In this document: positions 46,239 to 58,026 of the stretch, piece after piece
Numbering within the stretch: position 1 is the stretch's first letter
Layout of the letters: the number at the start of each line of letters is the position of its first letter
Assembly: GCA_023053685.1 (NCBI GenBank)
Contig: JALIGW010000001.1
Location: 51,476,859 to 51,540,858 of the forward strand
Direction: 5' to 3'
DNA from: Diadophis punctatus similis
Lineage: Eukaryota; Chordata; Lepidosauria; Squamata; Dipsadidae
DNA length: 64,000 nucleotides
Translations under genes and position numbers: made by a program
Notes under the pieces: generated by a model
Told to the model about the DNA's origin: nothing
Seen by the model: only the letters and a program-made list of their open reading frames with translations
Databases searched by the model: none

Positions 46239-46570
46239 CAGAGGTGAGATCCTGCCTCTGATTGCCGGTGCGGTTAATCGCTGAGTTCGGCGCAGAGCCG
46301 AAGAAGCTGCTCCCGTTCGCGGAACGGGAGCTTTCCCTGGGCGCTTTCCCCGCCCGCATGGATGCCGCCAATTGCGTTATTTTGCCCTCTGCGCATGCCC
46401 AAAGCGTTCCGCATGCGCAGAGGGCAAAGGAACGCAATTGGCGGCATCCATGCGGGCGGGGAAAGCGCCCGGGGAAAGCTCCCGTTCCGCGAACAGGAGC
46501 AGCTTCTTCGGCTCTGCGCCGAACTCAGCGATTAACCGCACCGGCAATCAGAGACAGGATCCCACCTCTG
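46239..46570. mobile_element. palindromic hAT element, 160-bp arms
   Basis: The whole 332-bp element is a near-perfect palindrome: arms 46239-46398 and 46411-46570 are inverted copies with few mismatches around a 12-nt loop (46399-46410). It is flanked by the exact 8-bp duplication 'ataggaag' (46231-46238 and 46571-46578) and ends in 'cagaggtgRgat'. It is strongly GC-rich inside AT-rich DNA and contains CpG-rich 'gcgcatgc' segments. ORFs over 70 codons on both strands are side effects of this composition. There is no transposase. Confidence 0.93.
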
Positions 46571-46578
46571 ATAGGAAG

Positions 46579-47002
46579 CAATATACATGTCCAAGAAAAA
46601 GAAGCATTTCTTTTTTCTTTTTGAAAAGAAAGGAAGGGAAACCCTTTATTTGTCCAGACAGCCTTGGTTATTAAGCTATGTAGAAAATGGTGCAAACTAA
46701 TAAACAACACAAAACTCTTTTAACTTCTTTGGATAATTGAACAGGTGGGCTCCTATGCTTCAAAGCTATTAGAAAGAAACAACAGTTTTGGATTCATTTA
46801 GAATTATCTAGCTTTCTATTTTTGATAACAGTGAGCAGATTATATTATCATATGTTCGAATGAAAAGCAGAGTTAAAAAACAATTATGAAAATGTTCACC
46901 TTAATTATCACAGTAGGCTATTTTAATTAAACAGACCAACAAACAAAACGTGGTGAGGCAGCCAATCTACGCCATCGTTAAAATGGACTTCAGGATTTCA
47001 AG
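46579..47002. other. no recognisable feature
   Basis: AT-rich spacer between two transposons. Confidence 0.5.
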
Positions 47003-47240
47003 TACAGGTAGTTCTCAACTTACAACAATTCGTTTAGTGACCGTTCAAAGTTATACGGCACTGAAAAATGTGACTTGTGACCATTTTTCACAGTTACAAC
47101 TTTTGCAACATCCCCATGATCATGTGATCAAAATTTATATGCTTGATAACTGGTTGATATTTATGATGATTGCAGTGACTCAGGGTCATGTGATCCTCTT
47201 CTGCGACTTTTTGACAAGCAATGTCAATGGGGACGCCAGG

Positions 47241-47808
47241 TGTAGGTTATTGTCAATTATTGCCAACGATACGGAAAGCCTATCTTGTCATTATTTTGAC
47301 CAAAAACATCCCATTCCTCTGTTCTATTTAAGTTTAAATGTTACTTGCTCTACTCTCTGTGTATCTAGGGTAAAGGTTACTTACTTATTCAGCTCTTCTA
47401 TTGTTCTAGCTAAGAGCAAAAGGTTAAACTAGCAATCATGCGCTCACCTGCTTGCTTGATATGATTTATCTGTATGCTGTATATTAACCTGTTACTAGTT
47501 AGCTATCTTTGGGGTAAGTCAATCATTGTAATTGTATACACAAGAAAATTGTTATAAATAATAAACTACAAGTCTAGAGAACCAGAGCTTCTGAACACAG
47601 GAGCTGCTCAGCCTATGACAACCATTCTTGACAAATGTATCTTTTCTTTTATATATACTGAGAGCATATGCACCAAAGACAAATTCCTTGCGTGTCCAAT
47701 CACACTTGGCCAATAAAGAATTCTATTCTATTCTATTCTATTCTATTCTATTCTAACTTGGACAAGCTTTGCTCAAGAAATCATGTCTCTGTGTCTATGA
47801 TTACTACA
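47241..47808 (+). mobile_element. solo LTR nested in the MITE
   Basis: It starts TGTAG and ends CTACA, with an exact 5-bp duplication 'ccagg' at 47236-47240 and 47809-47813. Excluding the LINE end inserted at 47612-47755, the LTR is about 425 bp. A 'ttataaataataaac' segment at 47552 could hold TATA or polyadenylation signals. No internal retroelement sequence is present. The family is not recognised. Confidence 0.82.
47612..47755 (+). mobile_element. Rex1/Snake1 LINE 3' end nested in the solo LTR
   Basis: This 144-bp severely 5'-truncated copy starts 'cctatgacaaccattcttga', identical to 18294 onward, and ends 'ggccaataaag' plus six ATTCT units. It is non-coding. Confidence 0.9.
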
Positions 47809-47974
47809 CCAGGTTCATTTAACAACCAAGTGACTAACTTATCAACTGCAGTGGTTCACTTAACAACAGTGGCAAGAAAAGTCATAAAACAGGGCAAAAC
47901 TCACTTAACAAATGTCTCACTTAACAACAGAAATGTTGGGCTCAATTGTGGTCGTAAGTTGAGGACCACCTATA

Positions 47975-48215
47975 CATGCATTTAATATTATCCATTTTTT
48001 TCCTTCTACAGAATTGTCACACAAATTTATTTTCATTCAGGTCGGGCAGAAGGAAGATTGTGTCTTCCACCTGCAGTTTCACCACTTCAGTCCAACAGAA
48101 TTTGGGTTTGGTGTAAAGGGCTGCCACTAAAAGGAGGGAGGGAAACGCCTTTAAAATGGATGTGAGATCTGTTATTGAGAAAAGAAAAAGATGACATCCA
48201 AGCTAATGACTTTAA
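47975..48215. other. no recognisable feature
   Basis: A short spacer between two transposons. Confidence 0.5.
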
Positions 48216-48223
48216 AGTAGAAC

Positions 48224-48592
48224 CAGGGGTGGGTTCCTCCCAGTTTGGACCAGATAGTCCGAACCGTTAGTGATCCGCTAGTGATGTAATTTTGGCATTA
48301 TGGATCCGGTTCTGTCTGTGCTGGTCCATGCTCGCTGCCATCTTTTTTTCTGAATTTTCGACCGATTTTCCTGTGTTTGAATGGCTTCACAGTGTTCTGT
48401 GCTTTGAAAAAAGCCCTCCCGCCCACCCCCTGGGTTAATACTGACCTTTATTTCTTCACCCGAAACACAACTGATGAGCTCCTCAGCTGTGTTTCGGGCT
48501 GAATCCACCTTCTAAGCATGCGCGGAAGTGAAATCGCGCGAGTGAATGTCGTGACACGAACCAGTGGCGAAGGTAAGTGAAACCCACCCCTG
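48224..48592. mobile_element. hAT non-autonomous element (caggggtgggttcc ends)
   Basis: The ends 'caggggtgggttcc' and 'gaaacccacccctg' differ by one base as inverted repeats. The 8-bp duplication 'agtagaac' (48216-48223 and 48593-48600) is exact. The 369-bp interior contains a small inverted repeat around 'cgaaacacaactgatgagct' and 'cctcagctgtgtttcg', and no transposase. Confidence 0.93.
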
Positions 48593-48600
48593 AGTAGAAC

Positions 48601-50098
48601 AAAATGCGAATAAATGAAATGAATAATCGGGGTACGTGTGTGTGGATAAGACTGAAAACTGACAGCTGGTTCAAGACCATCCGACCAGTTTCATGAAGGC
48701 ACTGGGTTGTCTCAGCTATCCAAGGCACAATATGAGTTCCTGCAGTCGGGAAGCAGTCCCACAAGAAGTAATATACTTCATTTCATACTTGTCCCCTTCT
48801 GCCTTGTAGCCCTTTAAATCCAGAGCTTATCCTGTGCTTCTAAGTCTGCCAGCATTTCATCATAGTTCAATTTCAATTAAACCATTTTGCATTTAAGGGC
48901 CAGCAAGGTAACTGAAAGTAGATTGGGGCTCATTATCTCCATAAATCTGAAGTAATATACTAGTCTCTCAAGACATTACTTCATTTTCATAACTAGGAGA
49001 AGATTTCATTTCTGTGGATTTGTGTAAAAAGTAATTTGGAAACTTTGCAACATGATATTACTTACCATAAAATCTAAGAGCAATGAATGTAATCATGAGG
49101 GGCAACTTCATGTGTTCTTTGTATCTAATTCTTCCATCTTAATTACTGAGGGAATTAAAGTGTGCTGTATTCTTAAGCACTCTAAAGAATTAGCTCATTT
49201 AAGAAATTGGTGAGAAAATATTGTTTCAAAATAACCTTTTTACTTTCCCATTTCCACTTTGTTCTTAAAATTATGGCCTCTGTGTTTGTATCAGGGGAAG
49301 CATATAAACCATACATAAACTGCCATTTATAAATAGGTTTTCATAACAGAAACAAATCTGGAAGTTCATCACAATCTATACTATGATTTTATTCCAATAA
49401 TTATAAATAAAAAAACAGACCCCTGATATACATTCTTATACTGCTTTTGCAAAATTGGGTTTAAAAAACCTGATTAATGCACAGTACTGTACCCAAACAG
49501 CAACAGTAGTTGTCTATAATATACAGTATATGGTCTTAGCATAAGCAGCTGGTGAACCGCTTATATATATATATTTGATTTCCCTGATATAAGATTATTT
49601 TGTTAATTCCAGTTCTGAAATTAGATACACAATTTAAAATATTCTAATCATATTATGGTTTCCCCTTCTCTTTTATAACCAGTCTGAGTGAGGTTTCAGA
49701 TATGCTATTCCTGAGTGAGCATCAAGAATTGAGCTAATTAAACACACACTATTAATATAGAATTGAAAACAGTTGATCTTATATCCATGGAAGAGTGGTT
49801 CTTGGCATTAAGAATTGGTTAAGCCTTTTTGAGTTGATAAACTCTAGGATCTAGCCACCAAGTAATCATTGAAACATTGAGAGTAGATGTTCTGTGAAAT
49901 TTAGTAAAGATAACTGATAACTAATTATTCTTATAATTGGGAAAAGGAAAAGGAGAAATATTGGAGAGAAAATTAAAATGTAATTAAATATGCACAGAAA
50001 TATGAAATTAAATAGCATTGAGAAACTATGTTCTTATATTTATTAGTTCTGTGCTGTTATCCATTGCCCTAAGAGGAACTGTTATAATGAGATTAGCA
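48601..50098. other. no recognisable feature
   Basis: AT-rich single-copy-looking sequence; a (TA)n run at about 49562 is trivial. Confidence 0.5.
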
Positions 50099-51120
50099 TA
50101 TATCTCTATACAACAATGACTGAATCTCAAAAGATCCCTCTGAAGTTTGCAGATGATACAACAGTAATTGGTCTCATTCAAGACAACGATGAATCTGCAT
50201 ACAGATGGGAGGTTGAACAACTAGCCTTGTGGTGCAACCAGAACAATCTTGAACTAAATACACTCAAAACCGTAGAAATGGTGGTGGATTTTAGAAGAAA
50301 ACTTCCTATACTACCACCTCTTACAATACTAGACAACACAGTATCAACAGTAGAGTCCTTCAAGTTTCTAGGTTCTATCATATCTCAAGACTTAAAATGG
50401 ACACCTAACATCAAAAACATCATCAAAAAAGCTCAACAAAGAATGTTCTTTCTGTGCAAACTCAGAAAGCTCAAACTGCCCAAAGAGCTGCTGATTCAGT
50501 TCTACAGAGGAATTATTGAGTCTGTCATCTGCATCTCCATAGCTGTCTGGTTTGGCTCTGCAACCAAACAAGACAAACACAGACTTCAAAGGATAATTAA
50601 AATTGCAGAAAAAACAATTGCTACCAACCTGCCTTCCATTGAGGATCTGTATACTGCACGAGTCAAAAAGAGGGAGGGCTGTGAAAATATTTACAGACCC
50701 CTCACATCCTGGACATAAATTGTTTCAACTTCTACCCTCAAAAAGACACTATAGAGCACTGCACACCAAAACAACTACTGGTAGACACAAGGACAGTTTC
50801 CCCCCCGAATGCCATCACTCTGCTTAACAACTAATTCCCACAACACTGTCAAATAGTTTACTAAGACTGTATTACTATCTCTTTCCACTTATTACTATAA
50901 CCATGTTGCTTGTATCTTTCAATTATATTGTTTTTATTTGTTTCCTAGTAAGATTTGATAGCTTATTAGTAACCTTGACTATCACTAAGTGTTGTATCTT
51001 TTTATTCTTGATGAATGGATTTTATTCTCCTTATGTACACTGAGCGCATATACACCTAAGACAAATTCCTTGTGTGTCCAATCACACTTGGCCAATAAAG
51101 AATTCTATTCTATTCTATTT
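50099..51120 (+). mobile_element. Rex1/Snake1-type LINE, 5'-truncated
   Basis: Collinear with the 17328-18426 copy from 'ctctata.aacaatgactg' to 'ggccaataaagaattctatt' and a short (ATTCT)n tail. It starts slightly further downstream than the 17-kb copy and lacks the hairpin. The 3' UTR is a little different, indicating separate insertions. Confidence 0.88.
50116..50718 (+). pseudogene. Rex1/Snake1 reverse transcriptase, C-terminal part, frameshifted
   Basis: It contains the FADD motif (KFADDTTVIGLIQDNDESAY), then FLGSIISQDLKWTPNIKNI, LPKELLIQFYRGIIESVIC and LPSIEDLYTARVKKRE. Near 50670 an extra 'ag' run breaks the frame (KKREGCENIYRP), and the reading continues in another frame (RAVKIFTDPSHPGHKLFQLL at about 50630-50750). 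The copy at 17455 is intact here, so the break is private to this copy. The protein would be non-functional because it lacks endonuclease and fingers. Confidence 0.85.
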
Positions 51121-51928
51121 AGAAATAACTAAGTTAAAAAGATACTGGGTGATGGAAAATTTTAGTTCAAAATCCACATTCAGTTATAAGCATTGCTAAC
51201 TTTAATATTATTTTGAGATTAGGTTAAATAAATTTGATCCAAAAAATGATTGAAAAAATAATACAGTTTAAAGGAGAGAGGAGATTTTCCCATCCCCACT
51301 TCCCAATTTAAACCATTATCATCTGTCAACTCTCAGACAGCCCTACTAGCATTTGAGAAACAAAAGACCCAAATCCCATTAGTACATGCAATTATTTATG
51401 CAATTATTTATTACTGAATTCTAGCACAATTTCTCAAATTATGCTTGTATTTCCCTCAATATGACTTTTCTGAAAAGCACAAGAAAATACAAGGCTGTTT
51501 TTATTATTATTATTATGGTAACCTTTGAAATGTTGGGAAATTTATCATAGCATCAATCTGTCTTGTTACCATCTTCTTTCCCCTGTGAAATATAACTTCT
51601 TTTTCCCTTCAGTTTCTTTATTCCCCTTACAGTAAAAGACCAGTCAGTCATTCATATTCATATATTCTCTTCTGAAATCATTGTTATTTGTCTACCTGCT
51701 ATAGATAGATTAAATATTTATCTCAACTAGAAATTCAACATAACAGCCCTGTTTGAATTAGAACTGTGATATAATTTCAAAGGCTATTTTTTTCCACAGC
51801 CAATACCTATTTCAATTTATCCCTTTTGCATTTCTCTTGTTCAAAAAGTCATAAAGCACCATTAGTTCAACTGTAACAAAATCTATTTTATTGTTGCTGT
51901 TGTTTCGTTCATTCATACATGTTTCATC
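51121..51928. other. no recognisable feature
   Basis: AT-rich sequence with no supported gene or repeat. Confidence 0.5.
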
Positions 51929-52015
51929 ATGTACACTGAGAGCATATGCACCGAGACAAATTCCTTGTGGGTCCAATCACACTTGGCCAATAAAAAATTC
52001 TATTCTATTCTATTC
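51929..52015 (+). mobile_element. Rex1/Snake1 LINE 3' tip
   Basis: This 87-bp copy holds only 'tgtacactgagagcatatgc' through 'acttggccaataaa' and a few ATTCT units, with a small deletion (accgaga for accaaagaca). Confidence 0.88.
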
Positions 52016-53097
52016 ATCCATTCTCTGTGTTAGTAACTGGATAAAGACTCGCCTGCATGGTTTCTGGAGTACTGATGGCCATGAAACTCAAGCTGCATAA
52101 AAGAAAGCAGTGTTAAATGTTGGCTGATTTATGGGGTATTGTCAATGTAATGCCCATACAGCTAATTGGGAGGAACTATATCTTTGTTAAGTGTTTTCCT
52201 AGTAATGAGGAAATATTTTTTCCAGCTAAAACAGATTAAGTAACTGATGGAGGCAAAACATCTGCTTGAAATCCAGGACAGTGGAATCAAGATTCAGTAC
52301 TGATATATGACCTGATATTGACCTATTGGGCCACTACTTTGACTTACATTATAACCATTAGTAATAATTAGATTGGAAACATTCTTGTAAATGGGAAGAC
52401 ATACAAGTATTAGTAGAAATAGGAATTGTATATTGGCACTGGAGATCATATGACATGATGGTTGCACCTACTATTGTGTTACACCGATTTTTTCCTAGAA
52501 AAATCTGTGATCCTAGGTGCAAGATTTTCAATTTTTGTTTTGCTTTCCCATCAATAGCCTGTCTTCTAATATTTAGACTGCCATTTTCCTTTATGGGCTT
52601 CCAAAGAGCCTTAAAGACATAGACTTTTGAGAAAGCATTTCGGGACAATGAGGATTAACTTATTCCAATAGGTAGTGCCATTAGAGGATGCAGTGATTTT
52701 GATGAGTGTGGTTTCATTTTAATAGTTGTTGTTGTTTGATTTAAAACACTAGAGCTATTTGGAGTTAAGTGACATACAAGCCATGGGGAGTAAACAAACT
52801 ATATTTAGATTAAAACATTTTTCCTATAAAAGCTGATCTGTGACAATTTATATACCCCACTGTTAATTATAACAAATTATGTATATAAGTATAGTTAAGC
52901 TTTTCACATATTTACACTTCAGATACAATTGAGGTGATGTGAAAATAAATTATTTAATCTGTTAGTGTAAAGATAAATGTAATAAATAAATACATAAATG
53001 TCAATAGAAAATCCCTCTTTTAAAAGAAAAAAACTGTAATGGTGAACAGATAGATGCTATACTCCAGATATGTTTTATGATTTCCTCTATTAATCAA
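52016..53097. other. no recognisable feature
   Basis: AT-rich sequence with no supported gene or repeat. Confidence 0.5.
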
Positions 53098-53757
53098 TTA
53101 ATTTAATTAAATTAAATTAAAAGTTCTTATAGGCCGCCCAATCCCATAGGACTCAGGGTGGAGTACAGCATGAATAAGAACAGTACAGTAAATAAAAAAA
53201 AACAATTTAAAATCATAACATAAAATTGTTTTAAAAAATGACAAAAACCATTCATCTAGGGGGAATCCGATCTTCTTCACCCCGCCTGCCGGAAGAGCCA
53301 TGTCTTTATGGCTTTGTGGAAGGCCAGAAGAGTGGGGATAGTCCAGATCTCTGGTGGGAGTTGATTCCAGAGAGATGGGGCTCCCACAGAGAACGCTGTC
53401 CCCCGTGGTCCCACCAACCGGCATTGTTTGGCTGATGGGACCTGGAGGAGACCAACTCTGTGGGACCTAACTGGTCGAAGGGAGGTGTGTGGTAGGATGC
53501 AGTCCCAAAGGTAACCCGGCCCTGAGCCATGTAGGGCTTTAAAGGTCAAAACCAACACCTTAAATTGCATCCAGAGACTAATGGGCAACCAATGCAGCTG
53601 GTGGAGAATAGGTGTTATGTGGGTGTATCTCGGAACAACCACCACAGCTCGTGCAGCTGCATTTTGCACCAATTGTAGTCTCCGAATGCTCTTTAAGGAT
53701 ATCCCCATGTAGAGCACATACTGTTTAAACTGAATACGGAAGTGAATGCTCTCTAGC
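53098..53757 (-). mobile_element. L2-like LINE 3' end with (TTTAA)n tail
   Basis: This minus-strand copy is about 660 bp. It holds the last ~155 codons of ORF2, a short 3' UTR with 'gtactccaccctgagtccta' and 'gggattgggcggcctataag', and a TTTAA-type tail at 53098-53120. It is 5' truncated. It is far better preserved than the L2-like pieces at 40-620 and 54050-54930. Confidence 0.85.
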
Positions 53758-53759
53758 AT
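53277..53759 (-). pseudogene. L2-like ORF2 C-terminal fragment
   Basis: 160 open codons read SIRRLQLVQNAAARAVVVVP, then HITPILHQLHWLPISLWMQF, VLVLTFKALHGSGPGYLWD and GTAFSVGAPSLWNQLPPEI, ending FHKAIKTWLFRQAG and a stop. This is the conserved C-terminal domain after the reverse transcriptase in L2-group LINEs; the catalytic domains are missing. The uninterrupted frame suggests a recent insertion. Confidence 0.85.
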
Positions 53760-54049
53760 GAGAAAGAAATTGTGTTCTATTTATGTCTGTCTGTTTTGTC
53801 TGTCTGTCTGTCTATATTTTGAAATGTTCTTCAAGATAAATACTTAGCACACTATCATCCAGGAATATTATTTTGGATGGGCAACAGAGTTTTAAATTGT
53901 TGGTCTCAAAGAAGTGGGCGGAGCCCTCAGAACTGTGCATGGAACCACTTGTTTACTAGATCCATGTCATTCTGGCTGGTTAAGGAGGTGATGCACGTTG
54001 GGTCCCAGGAATAGTAAATCCATCCTTGAAGAACATTTGCTCTGTGCTT
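53758..54049. other. spacer with a (TGTC)n run
   Basis: A short TGTC tetranucleotide tract lies at about 53784-53813; nothing else is recognised. Confidence 0.5.
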
Positions 54050-54930
54050 AAGGATGCAGTTATCCAACCCACCTTAAGGAGACCTCATTGGATATGACAG
54101 TGTGGGATAATTTCTGACACAGCTCTTCATTTTGGAAGAAAGGTTATGAAAGCAGCTTGAGTGGGCCTTGGAGAAAATGGACTATGTGGAACTTTCTAGT
54201 TTTCAGACCTAGGCACAGTAGGTCTGAATGGCAGCATTAACTCTACTTGTAAATGACCTAATGATGGGACTGGATGGAGAGGTGCAGCCATACTGACTTC
54301 CCTTGTTCTCTCAGGGAAAAGATATATCCTTCTGAAGCAGGTCAAGGGATTAGGAAAGGTGGGTTGGCACTGTGGTGCTTTTCTTCCTTTCTTCAGGGCT
54401 GATTCCATAGCTGTTGAAAAGGGGAATAGATCCAGCCTTGACTCTTTCTATGGAGGATCTCAGGGATCAATTATCTCCTTGCTCTCAAATAAAAACTACA
54501 TGGTGTCACTGAGTAAGGTACCCATTATGGGGTTGGGTATCACCAGCATCCTAAAATGATATCTAATTATATATCTCATGCCCTGATTGCCCAGGTGAGG
54601 CTGTCAGGGTTTTGATTCGGTGTCTTAAAGTTGTGGGAGTCTGAATAGGGAGAAACACACTGAGGCTCAATTCTATAAAGACTGAGTGGCCATCTATTTT
54701 GAGGTCTTCTTGGTCCAGGGATTTTCTCTCTCTAATTCAGAATGTAGTTGTACTTCTTTAGACAAATCCTGTGAAGAATCTGGAAGTCCTCCTAAGCTCA
54801 CATCTCCTGGTAAGAGAACAGGTGGCAGTCATGACTTGGAAGGCATTTACATACATCTATCTTCTGTGTCAACTGTATCTGTTCCTTGTTTGGGATTGCT
54901 GCTCAGATATCAGTCCTTCGTTGTTCTATT
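54050..54930 (+). mobile_element. old L2-like LINE ORF2 fragment
   Basis: Diverged but ordered matches to L2 RT coding sequence as I recall it: a 'gggctgattccatagctgtt' region near 54396, 'ggatctcagggatcaattat' near 54454, 'tctataaagactgagtggcc' near 54672, and 'tggaagtcctcctaagctca' near 54780 with 'aacaggtggcagtcatgact'. No frame survives. Confidence is moderate because the match is from memory. Confidence 0.5.
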
Positions 54931-54934
54931 AGAC

Positions 54935-55007
54935 CAGGGGTAGGCAAAGTTGGCTCTTCTATGACTCGTGGACTTCAACTCCCAGAATTCCTAAGCTAGC
55001 ATGAATA
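54935..55007 (+). mobile_element. hAT-like left-end fragment
   Basis: 'caggggtaggcaaagttggc' at 54935 and 'ggacttcaactcccagaatt' look like the start of a hAT-type repeat I recall from amniotes. No partner end or duplication is visible, so it is a truncated remnant. Confidence 0.4.
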
Positions 55008-57479
55008 TTGATATAAATAGACACTTTTTATTATCCTGATATCAATTCCATTTCCACAGGATGACGATATGGGGTAGGGGAAGAAAACTCAATAGTTTTC
55101 TCATTTTTTGAAATTTAATTCAATACCAAAATAACTGGTATTATTGTTATTCAGAAGATAAAATTCGAATAAATTGAATAAGTAAATATTCCTTCCCTAT
55201 TTCCTATAAGAAAAACTGTATTTTAAAAAAAAGCAGGAAAGGACAAAACAAAAAATACCGAAATGCAATATACTGATATCAGTGTCGGAAATAAATATTA
55301 AATAGACAAAACATAATAAAGCTAAAGAGGTTAGCATGACTCATTTTCTGAAATCTTTGATAAACTGGGAAGTGTTTTTGTTATTATTTATTATTATTAT
55401 TATTTTCCTCTGGTTATTGGTTATTTCACTGTATTAATCACATTTTTTTCTTCACTCAGAAGTATTAACAGGCCCAAATTGCAAAATCTAATCTTTTTTC
55501 CTATTTAATCCTAAAGCTAGAATAGATTTTTTTTCCACATATAATTTCTCAAATTAAAACTGGTTCCTAAAGAGAAAAAGGTATTCTGAAAAAGCTTGTG
55601 TTCTGCCAGCTTCCTTCTAACAAAATGGAACTCAGATGGATGTGCTGCTGGCCTGTATGCGGTATTTGGAAAAAGACATTTGAAATCATCCCGAAAGTAC
55701 CCCAAAGAAGACGTAAAAGCATCTTGAAAAATTAATTAAAGGCACATTGCTGTTAGTGCCAAGAAAATAATAAAAGTTCAGAGATTAGGAGAGAAGCATA
55801 TCTTTTGAATTGTAAAATAGGTTTATAGATCTTCTAATAACAACTTTCACTCAAGCCTTACATAAATAGGCTTATGCGGTACAAATATTACGTGGGCTAG
55901 GTGGAAGCTACAGTGGCCATAATCATGTTTAGGGATTACTTGGCAGAACAGAGACATTTCATTTCTATTGGACCTGGGGATTACAGAAAAGAAACATCTA
56001 ATATTCCATTTTTTAATTTCATGCATTTTTTATTTACTTTTAATGATGCTGTATATATTCATCATCCTGAAATATTAAAACTGTATGAAAAAAGTAATAA
56101 ATTGGTGGAAAATTTAGGGAATGGGAATGCAACAGCACGCAAATCATACACTATCAAGTGCTTGATACACATTTAAAATTACTGCCTAGGACGGCAAAGC
56201 CAAATTCCTGGCAGATTTCTGAAGCGCAAAGTCACAATAAGAAGATCAGCAGAACAGCCTGAAATAATAGAATATTCATCCCCCTAATCCATATGCAATT
56301 CTTTAGGGCTTTTTTTTTTAAACAATGCATATGAGGTCTGACTGTATTCAGGATTTAAATAAGTTGTCTCTCTCGTCCTCTCACCATCCTCCCCCTTCCC
56401 CTCTCTCGCTTCTCTCTCACACAATCACACTCTATTTTTGTTTTAAACATGTATATACAGTTATCAATTCTGCTCTGCTGCACTCATGATGACAAGGTTA
56501 GCATATCTTCTCACATCTGAAATAAAACAATAGCTTTTTTTAAACAACAAAAGTGTTAAAAGGAATACATTTACTCATTTAAAAAAAAGATGGCTCTGTA
56601 TTCATTTCTGGGGGAAAATATTTTCTTCTTTCCCAATAATTAGAAAACCATGTAATATTTTAATTTTCATATTCAGGTTCTTCTTTTAAAAAATTGGGAG
56701 GAAACTCCTGAGATGATTAATGTCTGCTTGCCTTTTCAGTTACATGTCATTTTAAATATGGTTTTAAGGAATAGAGGCCTAGAGAAAAAATAAATCCAGG
56801 AAACTCAGACATACATGTTAATAATGCCAGGACAGTAAATACCAGAGTGGATATAAACACAGCAAACAAAGTGATGTTTGTGTGGCATAAATATATTGTT
56901 GCTCTAGATCTGAAAGGAAGAATGAAAGTGTGCCCCTCCTCCTAACCTTCCCTTTTCAATTTTCAAAAGAGATCCTAGAGCTAACCCTCAAATTCAGTTT
57001 TATATTCACTGAGTGATATTCTTTCATTGAACTAGAAGTATATTCAGCACTAGAGAACTATTGGTCTGGTCAGCTCAGGAAGATTTCCATGAAACATGAA
57101 CGAAATGGGCAGTTACCAAAGAAAAATTGTGAAGTATGTATTGTGAGTCACAAACAGTTAGTGGCAGAACTGTCACAGGTTGCTATTGAACTCTGCTACA
57201 TACAACATTTTAGATGGGAAACGTATTGGCTAGTGAAGTGGGAGGAATAGGCATGACACTTCTCATCTCCATCTTGGTCCTACGCTTTTGAAAACAATGC
57301 AGGACCAAACAAAGAAAAGACAGATTGGGTTCTGCTTACAGATTGTAATTAAGTATCAAATCAATCAAAGATTTTTCAAGACTAGCAACAGAGCGCACAC
57401 AAAGTCCAGGAGCCAGCCAGGAAATATAGAAGGAAAACAGAAAGAGCAGCCTACCTAGGAATCCCTTTACTTAGCAAGA
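55008..57479. other. long stretch without recognisable genes
   Basis: About 2.5 kb of AT-rich sequence. An (ATT)n run lies at 55381-55406 and a pyrimidine-rich tract at 56368-56430. The 91-codon ORF at 55901 shows no domain. Confidence 0.5.
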
Positions 57480-57895
57480 ATCACAGAATTATAGAGTTGG
57501 AAGAGCCTATTTAGGCCTTCAGACAATATTCTTGTCCTGGCTACATCATTTCTGTTCAGTGGAAATGTTAAAATAGAATATGGTTGTCTATTCTTTAAAT
57601 AAGTTAATAAAGTTTAAAAATGTACAAGTTAATAAATTCAATTATTGAACTGCACTTACTATTACAAAGTACCCCCGCTCGATATTCAAGAAAACTGCCT
57701 TCCTGTAACTTAAATTCATTATTCAATGTTTTGTGTTCTAGAACAAGAGAAATCCTTTCAAGAAAGTGCTATTGTACCTCGGTCGTCTTTTCTCAAGACT
57801 AAACATATCCTCAAGGCTTAGTCTCTAGTTGCCTAATGTTGCTTGTTACCTACTCTGAAACAATTCCATTTTTTACGAATCCTTCTTTATCTGGG
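57480..57895 (-). mobile_element. old CR1/L3-group 3' fragment
   Basis: 'cacagaattatagagttgga' at 57482 resembles the 3' end of older CR1/L3-group LINEs. 'tctagaacaagagaaatcct' at 57737 and 'caagactaaacatatcctca' at 57794 match their C-terminal coding region as I recall it. It is highly diverged and non-coding. Confidence 0.45.
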
Positions 57896-57911
57896 CACTA
57901 TTGACAATACT

Positions 57912-58026
57912 GAATAGAATAGAATAGAATAGAATAGAACAGAATAGAATAGAATAGAATAGAATAGAATAGAATAGAATAGAATAGAATAGAATAGAAT
58001 AGAATAGAATAGAATAGAATAGAATA
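57912..58026. repeat. (GAATA)n microsatellite, tail of CR1
   Basis: About 22 pentamer units with one variant (gaaca), directly abutting the CR1 3' end. In CR1 orientation the tail reads (ATTCT)n, the same motif as the Rex1/Snake1 tails. Confidence 0.95.

Larger units (their letters stand above)
47005..47972 (-). mobile_element. pogo/Tigger-like MITE split by a solo LTR
   Basis: The left part (47005-47240) starts 'caggtagttctcaacttaca' and the right part (47814-47972) ends 'gtcgtaagttgaggaccacc'. Removing 47241-47813 restores a ~395-bp MITE collinear with 37845-38250. TA flanks both ends (47003-47004 and 47973-47974). Confidence 0.85.

Noticed and set aside
46219..46710. ORFs of 61-120 codons on both strands
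   Set aside because: They are produced by the GC-rich palindrome; the two arms encode mirror-image peptides.
54196..54559. Small ORFs considered as a host exon
   Set aside because: The region fits a decayed L2 ORF2 better and the frames do not follow it.
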